Source: Avispirillum sp959601495 (GTDB taxonomy: Bacteria; Bacillota; Clostridia; Oscillospirales; CAG-272). From it: DNA of 18,205 bases. The position numbers were made by a program, and so were the translations under genes. The notes below the pieces were generated by a model, which searched no databases, was not told the origin of the DNA, and saw only the letters and a program-made list of their open reading frames with translations. This document shows, piece after piece, positions 7,661 through 13,071 of this stretch (its first letter is position 1; each line of letters opens with the position of its first letter). The stretch is taken from the NCBI GenBank assembly GCA_959601495.1, contig CAUGPT010000035.1, forward strand, positions 1 to 18,205, written 5' to 3'.

Positions 7661-8665
7661 ATGACCGTAATCAACAATTCCGTCGTGGATGCATATTTCA
7701 ACCTTGCGTCCGAGGAGTATCTTCTCGAGCACTCACACGACGACATTTTTATGCTCTGGCGCAACGACCGTTCCGTCATCGTGGGCAAAAATCAGAATAC
7801 ATATTCCGAGGTGGACACCGAATACATCCGAAAAAGCGGCATCAAGGTGGCCCGCAGACTCACAGGCGGCGGCGCGGTTTTTCACGATCCGGGCAACGTG
7901 AACTTTACGTTCATTACCGACGCGGACGAGGGCGGTCTTGATTTCGGGCGCTTTACCGCTCCTGTGATTGCGGCGCTGCGTAAAATGGGCGTCCCCGCCG
8001 AGGCGGACGGCAGAAACGACATAACCGCAAACGGCTGCAAGATCTCCGGCAACGCTCAGTGCGTTTACAACGCAACAGACGGCAGACGGCGGCTCATGCA
8101 CCACGGAACGCTGCTTTTCAGCGCGGATATGACGGGACTTGCCCGCGCGCTGCGCGTTTCAAGGGATAAGCTTGAATCCAAAGGGATAAAGAGCGTACGC
8201 TCGCGCGTGTGCAATATTTCCGAAATCGAGGGGTACTGCGGACCGGACAGCGCCGAGGGCTTTGCCGCAAGGCTTTGCGAGCTTATCGCGGGCGAGTTCG
8301 GCGCACCGCGTGAATTTACCGATGAGGAAAAGTGCGGCATTCAAAAGCTGAGAGACGACAAATACTCTCTCTGGAGCTGGAATTTCGGCGCGTCTCCCTC
8401 TCACGGCTTTGTGTGCAGAAAACGTTTTCCCTACGGAACGGTGGAGATCACGCTCGGTGCCGACGGCGGTATTATAAATAATATTGAAATAAACGGCGAC
8501 TTTTTCGGAGAGCGCGACACAAAAGAGCTTTGCGAAAAGCTGCGCGGCAAGGCACTGGAATACGATGCGCTCATACCTGCGCTTGAAGATATCGGAACCT
8601 ACATCAAAGGCTGCACCCCCGAGGATGCGGCGGGACTTATCATAAATGCCGGAGACGCCGAATAA
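7661..8665 (+). CDS. lplA: Lipoate-protein ligase A
   Basis: A 334-residue ligase that activates free lipoate with ATP and attaches it to lysine on E2 or glycine-cleavage H proteins. Core motifs: RRLTGGGAVFHD (65-76, lipoyl-AMP binding), NVNFTF (79-84), and the segment GRNDITANGCKISGNAQ (117-133), whose Lys127 is the conserved catalytic lysine (equivalent to Lys133 of E. coli LplA). The HHGTLLFSAD segment (147-156) and a C-terminal accessory domain (about 240-334) complete the long form of the enzyme. Start ATG 7661 has GGAGG at 7652-7656. It is first in an operon with the yerC-like and methyltransferase genes, 31 bases before the next. The presence of a scavenging ligase suggests lipoate is taken from the environment. 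Confidence 0.95.
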   Translation: MTVINNSVVDAYFNLASEEYLLEHSHDDIFMLWRNDRSVIVGKNQNTYSEVDTEYIRKSGIKVARRLTGGGAVFHDPGNVNFTFITDADEGGLDFGRFTAPVIAALRKMGVPAEADGRNDITANGCKISGNAQCVYNATDGRRRLMHHGTLLFSADMTGLARALRVSRDKLESKGIKSVRSRVCNISEIEGYCGPDSAEGFAARLCELIAGEFGAPREFTDEEKCGIQKLRDDKYSLWSWNFGASPSHGFVCRKRFPYGTVEITLGADGGIINNIEINGDFFGERDTKELCEKLRGKALEYDALIPALEDIGTYIKGCTPEDAAGLIINAGDAE

Positions 8666-8696
8666 CAGGCAAAATCGGCAGAAAAGAGGAAACAAA

Positions 8697-9002
8697 ATGG
8701 CTAAAAAAGAAATGGACTCTAAAATGGAATACCTTTTCAAAGGTATACTGTCGCTTAAAAGCGTTGAGGAGTGCAAAGCGTTTTTTGATGACATCTGCAC
8801 CATCACCGAGATCATCGATATGTCAAACCGTCTGACAGCTGCAAAAATGCTTTCCGACGAAAAGACATACACGGAGATCATCGAAAAAACGGGGCTTTCA
8901 ACGGCGACGATCAGCCGCGTGAACCGCTGCCTCAAGTACGGAAGCGACGGCTACACCCTTGTTTTGGACAATCTCAACAAGGCGGGAGAGCGTCCGGAGT
9001 GA
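8697..9002 (+). CDS. YerC/YecD-family TrpR-like DNA-binding protein
   Basis: A 101-residue all-helical protein with the TrpR-superfamily helix-turn-helix at about 57-80 (TYTEIIEKTGLSTATISRVNRC). The preceding EIIDMSNRLTAAKMLSDEKTY segment is highly characteristic of the YerC/YecD family of Firmicutes. It is thought to be a regulator, but no ligand or regulon is established and nothing here ties it to tryptophan. Start ATG 8697 is chosen because AGAGGA (8685-8690) precedes it by 6 nt; the frame extends further upstream into lplA without a site. Its stop overlaps the GTG start of the methyltransferase (GTGA), so the two are translationally coupled. Confidence 0.9.
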   Translation: MAKKEMDSKMEYLFKGILSLKSVEECKAFFDDICTITEIIDMSNRLTAAKMLSDEKTYTEIIEKTGLSTATISRVNRCLKYGSDGYTLVLDNLNKAGERPE

Positions 9003-9778
9003 AACAGGGGAATGTGCCGCGCGGCGCATACTTTGCGCTGAGCGAATTTTACGACAGACTTAATTCCGAAACCGACTACGGTGCGTGGGCGGACTTTTTC
9101 GGGCGCGCTTTCGGGAAATTCTCGCCCGACAAAAAGATATGCAGCGTACTGGATCTGGGCTGCGGCACGGGAGCCATGACGCTTGAGCTTTGCCGCCGCG
9201 GCTACGACATGACGGCGCTCGATATAAGCTGCGATATGCTGTCCGTCGCGCGCGACAACGCCGCCGAAGCGGGGCTCGGCAATATACTGTGGCTTTGCCA
9301 GGATATGCGCGCGTTCGAGCTGTACGGCACAGTCGACGCGGTCGTATGCTGTCTTGACGGCATAAATCATCTGTGCGGGGCGACGGACCTTTCAAAGTGC
9401 TTCTCTCTCGTACACAACTATCTTGATCCGAACGGCATTTTCATATTTGATGTCAACACGCCGTACAAGTTCAAAAACTTTTACAAAGACAACGACTATA
9501 TCCTCGAGGACGACGGGGTTACCTGCTGCTGGCAGAACAGCTACGACAGCCGACGCGGACTTTGCGATTTTTATCTGTCCGTTTTTCGCCGCCGCGCAGA
9601 CGGCGCGTGGGACAGAACGGATACGGTGCAGCGCGAGCGCTGCTATACGGAGAAAAAGCTGCGCGCGGAGCTTGAGCGCGCGGGATTCGAAATTCTCGGC
9701 TTTTTCGGCGATTTTGAAATGAACGCGCCTAAGCCCGACTGCAGCCGCTGGTATATCGCCGCAAAAGCGAAAAAGTGA
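8999..9778 (+). CDS. Class I SAM-dependent methyltransferase
   Basis: A 259-residue Rossmann-fold methyltransferase. Motif I is VLDLGCGTGAMTLEL (50-64), the acidic residue that binds the ribose of SAM is Asp75 in MTALDIS, and a motif III/IV region follows at QDMRAFELYGTVDAVVCCLDG (101-121). The C-terminal part carries a beta-rich insertion before the final strand. The YDRLNSETDY start resembles the small-molecule/ubiquinone-biosynthesis-like branch, but the acceptor is unknown. The GTG start at 8999 is supported by GGGAG (8984-8988) and the overlap with the previous stop. It is the last gene of the lplA operon. No convincing T-run terminator is visible after it; the next 365 bases hold short repeats. 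Confidence 0.88.
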   Translation: MKQGNVPRGAYFALSEFYDRLNSETDYGAWADFFGRAFGKFSPDKKICSVLDLGCGTGAMTLELCRRGYDMTALDISCDMLSVARDNAAEAGLGNILWLCQDMRAFELYGTVDAVVCCLDGINHLCGATDLSKCFSLVHNYLDPNGIFIFDVNTPYKFKNFYKDNDYILEDDGVTCCWQNSYDSRRGLCDFYLSVFRRRADGAWDRTDTVQRERCYTEKKLRAELERAGFEILGFFGDFEMNAPKPDCSRWYIAAKAKK

Positions 9779-10143
9779 ACTTTCGGCAGAACATAGGATA
9801 AAAGCGATAAAAGCACCGTGCCCGGCGGCAGATGTTCTCCGATGGGCATCGCAGCCCCGACGGACAGAAGCCGAAGCGCAGCCCCGATATCCCGAAGCCG
9901 AAGCGCAGCCGTCGGCATACTTCGAAAAGCGAACACGAGGCAGCGCCTTTTCTCTAAAGCGGCAGCGCGGCTTGAAAAAGACGGCGGCAGCGCAGCTTGA
10001 AAAAGCGTCCGGGTGCGGCTTTAAAAGCGGCGGCGGGGCAGATGCAAAACATATTAAATTCGGCAAATGCGCGGCGCACGTCGCCGCGTTGCAAAGCCGT
10101 TTTGCCCCTGCATGAATTTTTTTATAAAATTGCAAAAAAGGTA
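9779..10143 (+). other. Intergenic stretch between methyltransferase and tRNA operon
   Basis: No supported gene. It contains GC-rich direct repeats (9867-10005), a CGCGGCG/CGCCGCG hairpin (10070-10076 with 10082-10088) and a T-run at 10117-10123. A long minus-strand frame crosses it, but the frame is antisense to the methyltransferase and its composition reflects the repeats. Confidence 0.5.
9867..10005 (+). repeat. Two pairs of short GC-rich direct repeats
   Basis: GAAGCCGAAGCGCAGCC occurs at 9867-9883 and again at 9894-9910 (27-base spacing). A different 20-base unit beginning GGCAGCGCGGCTTG lies at 9961-9980 and recurs with one change at 9986-10005 (25-base spacing). All lie in the untranslated stretch upstream of the tRNA promoter. 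Confidence 0.75.
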
Positions 10144-10172
10144 TTGACAACGTCCCAAAGCTTTGCTATACT
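10144..10172 (+). promoter_or_regulatory. Sigma-A promoter of the tRNA operon
   Basis: TTGACA (10144-10149) and TATACT (10167-10172) are spaced by 17 nt. The expected start is near 10179, about 24 bases before tRNA-Val. No other promoter is evident among the four clustered tRNAs. Confidence 0.88.
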
Positions 10173-10202
10173 ATAAAAGCCGCGTGAGAGCGCGGCGGTT
10201 TT

Positions 10203-10278
10203 GGGAGCATAGCTCAGCTGGGAGAGCATCTGCCTTACAAGCAGAGGGTCATAGGTTCGAGCCCTATTGTTCCCACCA
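10203..10278 (+). tRNA. tRNA-Val (anticodon TAC)
   Basis: A 76-nt cloverleaf with encoded CCA. The acceptor GGGAGCA pairs with TGTTCCC. The anticodon stem TCTGC/GCAGA encloses loop CTTACAA with anticodon TAC (codon GUA). The T arm has TTCGAGC. It is first in the four-tRNA run. Confidence 0.96.
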
Positions 10279-10282
10279 ATAC

Positions 10283-10359
10283 GGCCCGGTAGCTCAGTTG
10301 GTTAGAGCGCTAGCCTGTCACGCTAGAGGTCAGGGGTTCGAGCCCCCTTCGGGTCGCCA
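10283..10359 (+). tRNA. tRNA-Asp (anticodon GTC)
   Basis: A 77-nt cloverleaf with encoded CCA and discriminator G. The acceptor GGCCCGG pairs with TCGGGTC, using two G:U pairs. The anticodon stem CTAGC/GCTAG encloses loop CTGTCAC, anticodon GTC. It is separated from tRNA-Val by 4 bases. Confidence 0.96.
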
Positions 10360-10381
10360 TTTCCGGAAATTTCCGGGCGAC

Positions 10382-10457
10382 GCCTCTGTAGCTCAGTTGG
10401 TAGAGCAGGAGACTGAAAATCTCCGTGTCGTTGGTTCGATTCCGACCGGAGGCACCA
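10382..10457 (+). tRNA. tRNA-Phe (anticodon GAA)
   Basis: A 76-nt cloverleaf with encoded CCA. The acceptor GCCTCTG pairs with CGGAGGC. The anticodon stem GGAGA/TCTCC encloses loop CTGAAAA, anticodon GAA. It begins 22 bases after tRNA-Asp. Confidence 0.96.
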
Positions 10458-10460
10458 TAT

Positions 10461-10536
10461 GCGGATTTAGCTCATTTGGTAGAGCGCCACCTTGCCAAGG
10501 TGGAGGTGGCGGGTTCGAGCCCCGTAATCCGCTCCA
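10461..10536 (+). tRNA. tRNA-Gly (anticodon GCC)
   Basis: A 76-nt cloverleaf with encoded CCA and discriminator T. The acceptor GCGGATT pairs with AATCCGC. The anticodon stem CCACC/GGTGG encloses loop TTGCCAA, anticodon GCC. It lies 3 bases after tRNA-Phe. Confidence 0.96.
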
Positions 10537-10567
10537 TGAGCCGCATATCTTTATGCGGCTCAATTTG
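10537..10567 (+). terminator. Hairpin after tRNA-Gly, possible terminator or processing signal
   Basis: TGAGCCGCATA (10537-10547) pairs perfectly with TATGCGGCTCA (10552-10562) around a TCTT loop, starting one base after the CCA of tRNA-Gly. It is followed only by AATTTG, so termination may be partial, allowing some transcription into the downstream tRNA-Cys region. Confidence 0.5.
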
Positions 10568-10628
10568 TAAATAACGAGGCTTTCAGCCCATAATGTTCCG
10601 GTAGCAAATCCAACCGGACAGAATATAA

Positions 10629-10741
10629 TAAGTTAACAAGGCGTCATAGCCAAGCGGTGTCGCCCAAAGCACGAGCAATCCGAGCCGAGTGTCCGAGGCG
10701 ACGGAGTGCGAGATGCGACGGTGACCGGGAAGGCAGAGGTC
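10629..10741 (+). pseudogene. Broken tRNA-Cys copy with a 71-nt insertion in the D arm
   Basis: The 5' part (10629-10658) repeats the first 19 bases of the intact tRNA-Cys (10801-10819) and about 11 bases upstream of it, with few differences: GGCGTCATAGCCAAG, then CGGT instead of AGGT. About 71 unrelated GC-rich bases (10659-10729) follow. The next tRNA-Cys segment, AAGGCAGAGGTC, then resumes in the right order (10730-10741). The expected anticodon loop and T arm are absent after that. It is therefore a duplicated, interrupted tRNA-Cys that cannot form a complete tRNA. Confidence 0.65.
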
Positions 10742-10800
10742 GCCAAGGACCGGGCTCCGGCGGTATTTTATCGGAGAACATATACAACACAAGTTAATAC

Positions 10801-10872
<72 letters not shown>

Positions 10873-10875
<3 letters not shown>

Positions 10876-10914
10876 AAACAAAAAGGCACTTCTTGCGAAG
10901 TGCTTTTTGTTTTG
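10873..10914 (+). terminator. Intrinsic terminator of tRNA-Cys
   Basis: GCACTTC (10886-10892) pairs with GAAGTGC (10897-10903) around TTGC. The flanking A-rich and T-rich arms (CCAAAACAAAAA with TTTTTGTTTTGG) extend the pairing back into the CCA end of the tRNA. The TTTTT after the GC core makes it a good terminator, and the symmetry makes it work in both directions. Confidence 0.85.
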
Positions 10915-10916
10915 GA

Positions 10917-11072
10917 ATGAAGCGCACCTTAGGTGCATGAAGCAGGGCTGCGCCCTATGAAGCGCGCCTTCGGTGCATGAAGAGCCAAGCGCTGCGGCAC
11001 CTCACGGACAATTCCGGGCGTTTGATCCTCGACAACGCAGTTGTCGCTTCATGCGAACGAAGTGAGCGCTTC
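10917..11072 (+). repeat. Left hairpin array with ATGAAGC / GCTTCAT linkers
   Basis: ATGAAGC at 10917, 10937 and 10957 (and ATGAAGA at 10977) alternates with small palindromes: GCACCTTAGGTGC (10924-10936), AGGGCTGCGCCCT (10944-10956) and GCGCCTTCGGTGC (10964-10976). After a core of about 45 bases the linker appears as its reverse complement GCTTCAT (11046-11052), following the hairpin GACAAC-gca-GTTGTC (11031-11045), and again as GCTTC at 11068-11072. The array is a chain of hairpins whose linker orientation flips in the middle. I do not recognise a named family. Confidence 0.8.
10958..11072 (+). repeat. 115-bp direct repeat, copy 1, bordering the toxin island
   Basis: This segment recurs at 12848-12962 in the same orientation with only two visible differences (G/T at 11053 and A/C at 11061). 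The copies lie 1890 bases apart and enclose the three AT-rich genes. The repeat contains the third hairpin, the core, and the GACAAC/GTTGTC hairpin of the array. Confidence 0.92.
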
Positions 11073-11205
11073 GAAAAAATTATACCGCCGGGGAGAGTTA
11101 AATTAATAGATGAGCTATTATGAAAGAAAGTATTGAATGTAACTAAAAAAGAAAAAAGCACATCAATAAACTGTTGGCGCAGTAAACTGATATGCTTTTC
11201 GACAG

Positions 11206-11332
11206 AATATGCTATAACATATTCAAGTGGCATTGATATGGTAGCATATTTCTGTCCCTTTGTCAATCCGTCCGGCAAAAAATTTTGCCCGCCCGGATAG
11301 GTTTTTGCTTTGGGCAAAGCAAGAAAGGGACA
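11206..11332 (+). promoter_or_regulatory. Highly structured leader upstream of the island genes
   Basis: Several inverted repeats are nested in 127 bases: AATATGCTA (11206-11214) with TAGCATATT (11242-11250); TGTCCCTTT (11253-11261) with AAAGGGACA (11324-11332), which contains the ribosome binding site; GGCAAAA-AA-TTTTGCC (11274-11289); and TTGCTTT-gggc-AAAGCAA (11305-11322). An extended -10-like TGCTATAAC (11210-11218) may mark the promoter, with no clear -35. Pairing of 11253-11261 would mask the Shine-Dalgarno AAAGGGA of the DUF4417 gene. Translational control is therefore possible, but I match no known riboswitch. Confidence 0.5.
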
Positions 11333-11337
11333 TAATT

Positions 11338-12006
11338 ATGTCTATTAAAAATTGCACACGTAGTGGGTGCAAAGATGTTTTTCACGCATTTTTAGTTAAA
11401 AATGCGCGGTTTGATACCGAACTTGAAATCCCATGTATCAAGCCTGAGAATAAAATTCCTCTGAAGCTTATCCCATTTTCAAAATCAGTCGGTGGAACAG
11501 ACCATAGCTGCTTTGTTCATTTTTATGAAGATGATGTAAGTTTTGAACGATTATGGAATAATCCGCAAAGGTATCTACCGATTCTAAAAAAGTACAAAGG
11601 AGTTATTACTCCGGATTTCAGTTTGTACCGCGATATGCCGCTTGTAATGCAACAGTGGAATACTTACCGAAACCGTGCAATTGGCTGTTGGCTGCAGGAT
11701 AACGGAATTCCGACAATTACTAATGTGCGGTGGGGAGATGAAAGGACTTTTCCGTTTTGTTGTGCCGGCGCACCGAAAAACAGCATTATTGCAATCGGTT
11801 CTCACGGATGTATCAAGCTTTTGCAGGAGAGACCGTATTTTATAAACGGACTTGATTATTCGGTCAAGACTTTACAACCGAAAAGTATAATCATTTACGG
11901 AACAGCACCCGATTATATCTTCGATAAATATCGTAAGCAGGGTATCGAGATTCTGCAATTTGACAGCACATTTATGCAAACTCATCGAAAGTCAGGTGAT
12001 GCCTGA
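11338..12006 (+). CDS. DUF4417-family protein, first gene of the AT-rich island
   Basis: A 222-residue soluble protein that resembles the DUF4417 family, whose function is unknown. The resemblance rests on LIPFSKS (44-50), CFVHFYEDD (58-66), FERLWNNPQRYL (69-80), GVITPDFSLYRDMPL (88-102), WNTYRNRAIGCWLQ (107-120), IPTITNVRWGD (124-134) and a Gly-Ser-His-Gly loop (154-157). The dense Asp/Arg/Trp conservation suggests an enzyme or nucleic-acid binder. Members occur in phages and mobile regions as well as chromosomes. Start ATG 11338 has AAAGGGA (11324-11330) 7 nt upstream, and that site is part of an inverted repeat that could hide it. The stop overlaps the ATG of the toxin-like gene (TGATG), so the two are coupled. 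Low G+C sets it apart from the surrounding genome. Confidence 0.75.
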   Translation: MSIKNCTRSGCKDVFHAFLVKNARFDTELEIPCIKPENKIPLKLIPFSKSVGGTDHSCFVHFYEDDVSFERLWNNPQRYLPILKKYKGVITPDFSLYRDMPLVMQQWNTYRNRAIGCWLQDNGIPTITNVRWGDERTFPFCCAGAPKNSIIAIGSHGCIKLLQERPYFINGLDYSVKTLQPKSIIIYGTAPDYIFDKYRKQGIEILQFDSTFMQTHRKSGDA

Positions 12007-12458
12007 TGGGTGGAGGATTGCTTGGCGGCTTTGGCAATGGCACAAAAGGTATTCAAGATGCTCAAACTCAATCATTGATTGGAGAACTTGAAAAAAGCGG
12101 AGTAAATATTACAAAGGAAGATATAATCTTTGTTGCAAAAGATGCAACCGGTCAAACGGTTTGGCTTGAAAATGGAAATGGATCTGCCGGTTTGAAGCAC
12201 ATTCTCGACGGAAACGGAAAATCTCCCGGACATGCTGCAGATTTTGAAAGAGCATTTGGCATATCCAGGAATCAAATTCCATCGTTTTTGAACGATGTTG
12301 TTTCAAATGGCAGAATCATTTCGAACGAATTAAAGAGAATTAATGGGCGTGATGGTTTTGAAAGGATATATTACTATGATGGCAAGCATTATGTCCTAAC
12401 GGGTATAGGCACAAACGGATTTATAGTTACTGCTTATCCGATAGAATACGGAGGTTAA
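12006..12458 (+). CDS. Putative polymorphic-toxin nuclease domain protein without delivery domain
   Basis: A 150-residue protein. It opens with a flexible Gly-rich stretch (MGGGLLGGFGNGTKG) that looks like the linker before a C-terminal toxin module. The rest resembles the toxin tips of the barnase/EndoU/colicin E5-D/RelE-like (BECR) nuclease group: WLENGNGSAGLKHIL (53-67) with a candidate catalytic His65, a second His76, the helix ISRNQIPSFL (86-95), IYYYDGKHYVLTGIG (121-135) and the ending GTNGFIVTAYP (135-145). The toxin class is inferred from motif pattern only. No secretion signal, LXG/WXG, RHS or CdiA-type region is present, so it is either a displaced toxin tip or an intracellular toxin. 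AGGTG (11994-11998) serves as ribosome binding site. The immunity-like gene follows after 3 bases. Confidence 0.6.
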   Translation: MGGGLLGGFGNGTKGIQDAQTQSLIGELEKSGVNITKEDIIFVAKDATGQTVWLENGNGSAGLKHILDGNGKSPGHAADFERAFGISRNQIPSFLNDVVSNGRIISNELKRINGRDGFERIYYYDGKHYVLTGIGTNGFIVTAYPIEYGG

Positions 12459-12461
12459 TAA

Positions 12462-12785
12462 ATGTTAAAAATCAGACTTATGAACGAATACTTACACGGT
12501 CCTATTTGGGTGCTTAATTCTGAGGGAATTTCCGTGTGGAAATGTCCCATAGTTGAGCAAGACCATATTTTGCGCGAATTAAACAAAAGAGCAATGGAGA
12601 TGTTCAACTCCTATTACGAATTCAATTCGCACGATGCTCCTTGTTGGTTTAATGCCGAAAAAGAAAAGGCAGAAAAGGATTCTATGCTTAATTTGATTTC
12701 ACAAATTAAAGACCGTTTGGAAGAGATCGACGACGGCAATTTTATTATCGAAGATTTGGAAACAGAAAGGTTAAAGAATTTGTAA
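12462..12785 (+). CDS. Probable immunity protein paired with the toxin-like gene
   Basis: A 107-residue acidic protein starting MLKIRLMNEYLHGPIWVLN. The (K/V)(I/V)RLMNEY..PLW-type opening recurs in small Firmicute proteins encoded directly after polymorphic toxins. The second half is a charged helical region (EKEKAEKDSMLNLISQIKDRLEEIDDG). There are no membrane segments, so a cytoplasmic inhibitor of the toxin is likely. Start ATG 12462 has GGAGG (12450-12454) 7 nt upstream, overlapping the end of the toxin gene, an arrangement that ties immunity synthesis to toxin synthesis. The protein could alternatively be an antitoxin of an intracellular pair. The family name is uncertain. Confidence 0.6.
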   Translation: MLKIRLMNEYLHGPIWVLNSEGISVWKCPIVEQDHILRELNKRAMEMFNSYYEFNSHDAPCWFNAEKEKAEKDSMLNLISQIKDRLEEIDDGNFIIEDLETERLKNL

Positions 12786-12847
12786 ACTACAACCTATACA
12801 AATCAAGTATAGTATTGTAAGCACTAACCGGAGGCAAAAAGCTTTTC

Positions 12848-12962
12848 TGAAGCGCGCCTTCGGTGCATGAAGAGCCAAGCGCTGCGGCACCTCACGGACA
12901 ATTCCGGGCGTTTGATCCTCGACAACGCAGTTGTCGCTTCATTCGAACGACGTGAGCGCTTC
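12848..12962 (+). repeat. 115-bp direct repeat, copy 2, bordering the toxin island
   Basis: It matches 10958-11072 in the same direction with two differences, starting about 62 bases after the immunity-like stop. The matching ends at GCTTC; the next base is A here and G in copy 1, so the unit boundary is sharp on the right. Confidence 0.92.
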
Positions 12963-13011
12963 ATGGAAGCCGACGGGCTTCCGCTTCATATTTGCGCAGC
13001 AAATGCTTCAT
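12848..13011 (+). repeat. Right hairpin array with GCTTCAT linkers
   Basis: After the repeated core, GCTTCAT occurs at 12936, 12958, 12983 and 13005. Between the last three lie GGAAGCC-gacg-GGCTTCC (12965-12982) and ATTTGC-gca-GCAAAT (12990-13004). The last linker runs into TTTTT, so the final hairpin may also end the island transcript. The forward linker is seen at the left edge (TGAAGC at 12848, ATGAAGA at 12867), the reverse linker throughout the right side. Confidence 0.8.
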
Positions 13012-13020
13012 TTTTAAAGT

Positions 13021-13056
13021 AAAGAACAAGGCAGCCGTTCGGCTGCCTTGTTCTTT
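13021..13056. terminator. Intrinsic terminator shared by the aminotransferase and the island side
   Basis: AAAGAACAAGGCAGCC (13021-13036) pairs perfectly with 13041-13056 around GTTC. It lies 16 bases beyond the aminotransferase stop on the minus strand, where it is followed by an imperfect T-rich run. The A/T-rich arms on both sides make it usable in either direction. Confidence 0.8.
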
Positions 13057-13071
13057 CTTATACTTCTTCTC

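Larger units (their letters stand above)
10958..12962 (+). mobile_element. Putative AT-rich cassette flanked by 115-bp direct repeats next to tRNA-Cys
   Basis: Three same-strand genes (DUF4417, nuclease-toxin-like, immunity-like) with visibly lower G+C and AT-ending codons than the genes on either side lie between near-identical direct repeats, just after tRNA-Cys. Recombination between the repeats would excise everything from 11073 to 12962 and leave one continuous hairpin array. There is no integrase, transposase or relaxase, so this is a passive or homologous-recombination cassette, or the remnant of an element that lost its enzyme. The mobility call is inference. Confidence 0.5.

Noticed and set aside
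9392..10150. A 252-codon minus-strand frame over the methyltransferase end and the repeat tract
   Set aside because: It is antisense to the methyltransferase. The rest is Ala/Arg/Ser-rich translation of the GC-rich repeats, with no domain and no ribosome binding site that I can support.
10163..10570. A 135-codon plus-strand frame across the tRNA cluster
   Set aside because: It is simply the translation of four tRNA genes and their spacers.
10917..11072. CRISPR-like or REP-type repeat
   Set aside because: The constant element is only 7 nt and reverses orientation in the middle, while the variable parts are palindromes. That is unlike a CRISPR, and no RAYT transposase is visible.
10958..12962. 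Prophage or integrative conjugative element
   Set aside because: No integrase, recombinase, relaxase, structural or replication gene is present, and only three small genes lie between the repeats.
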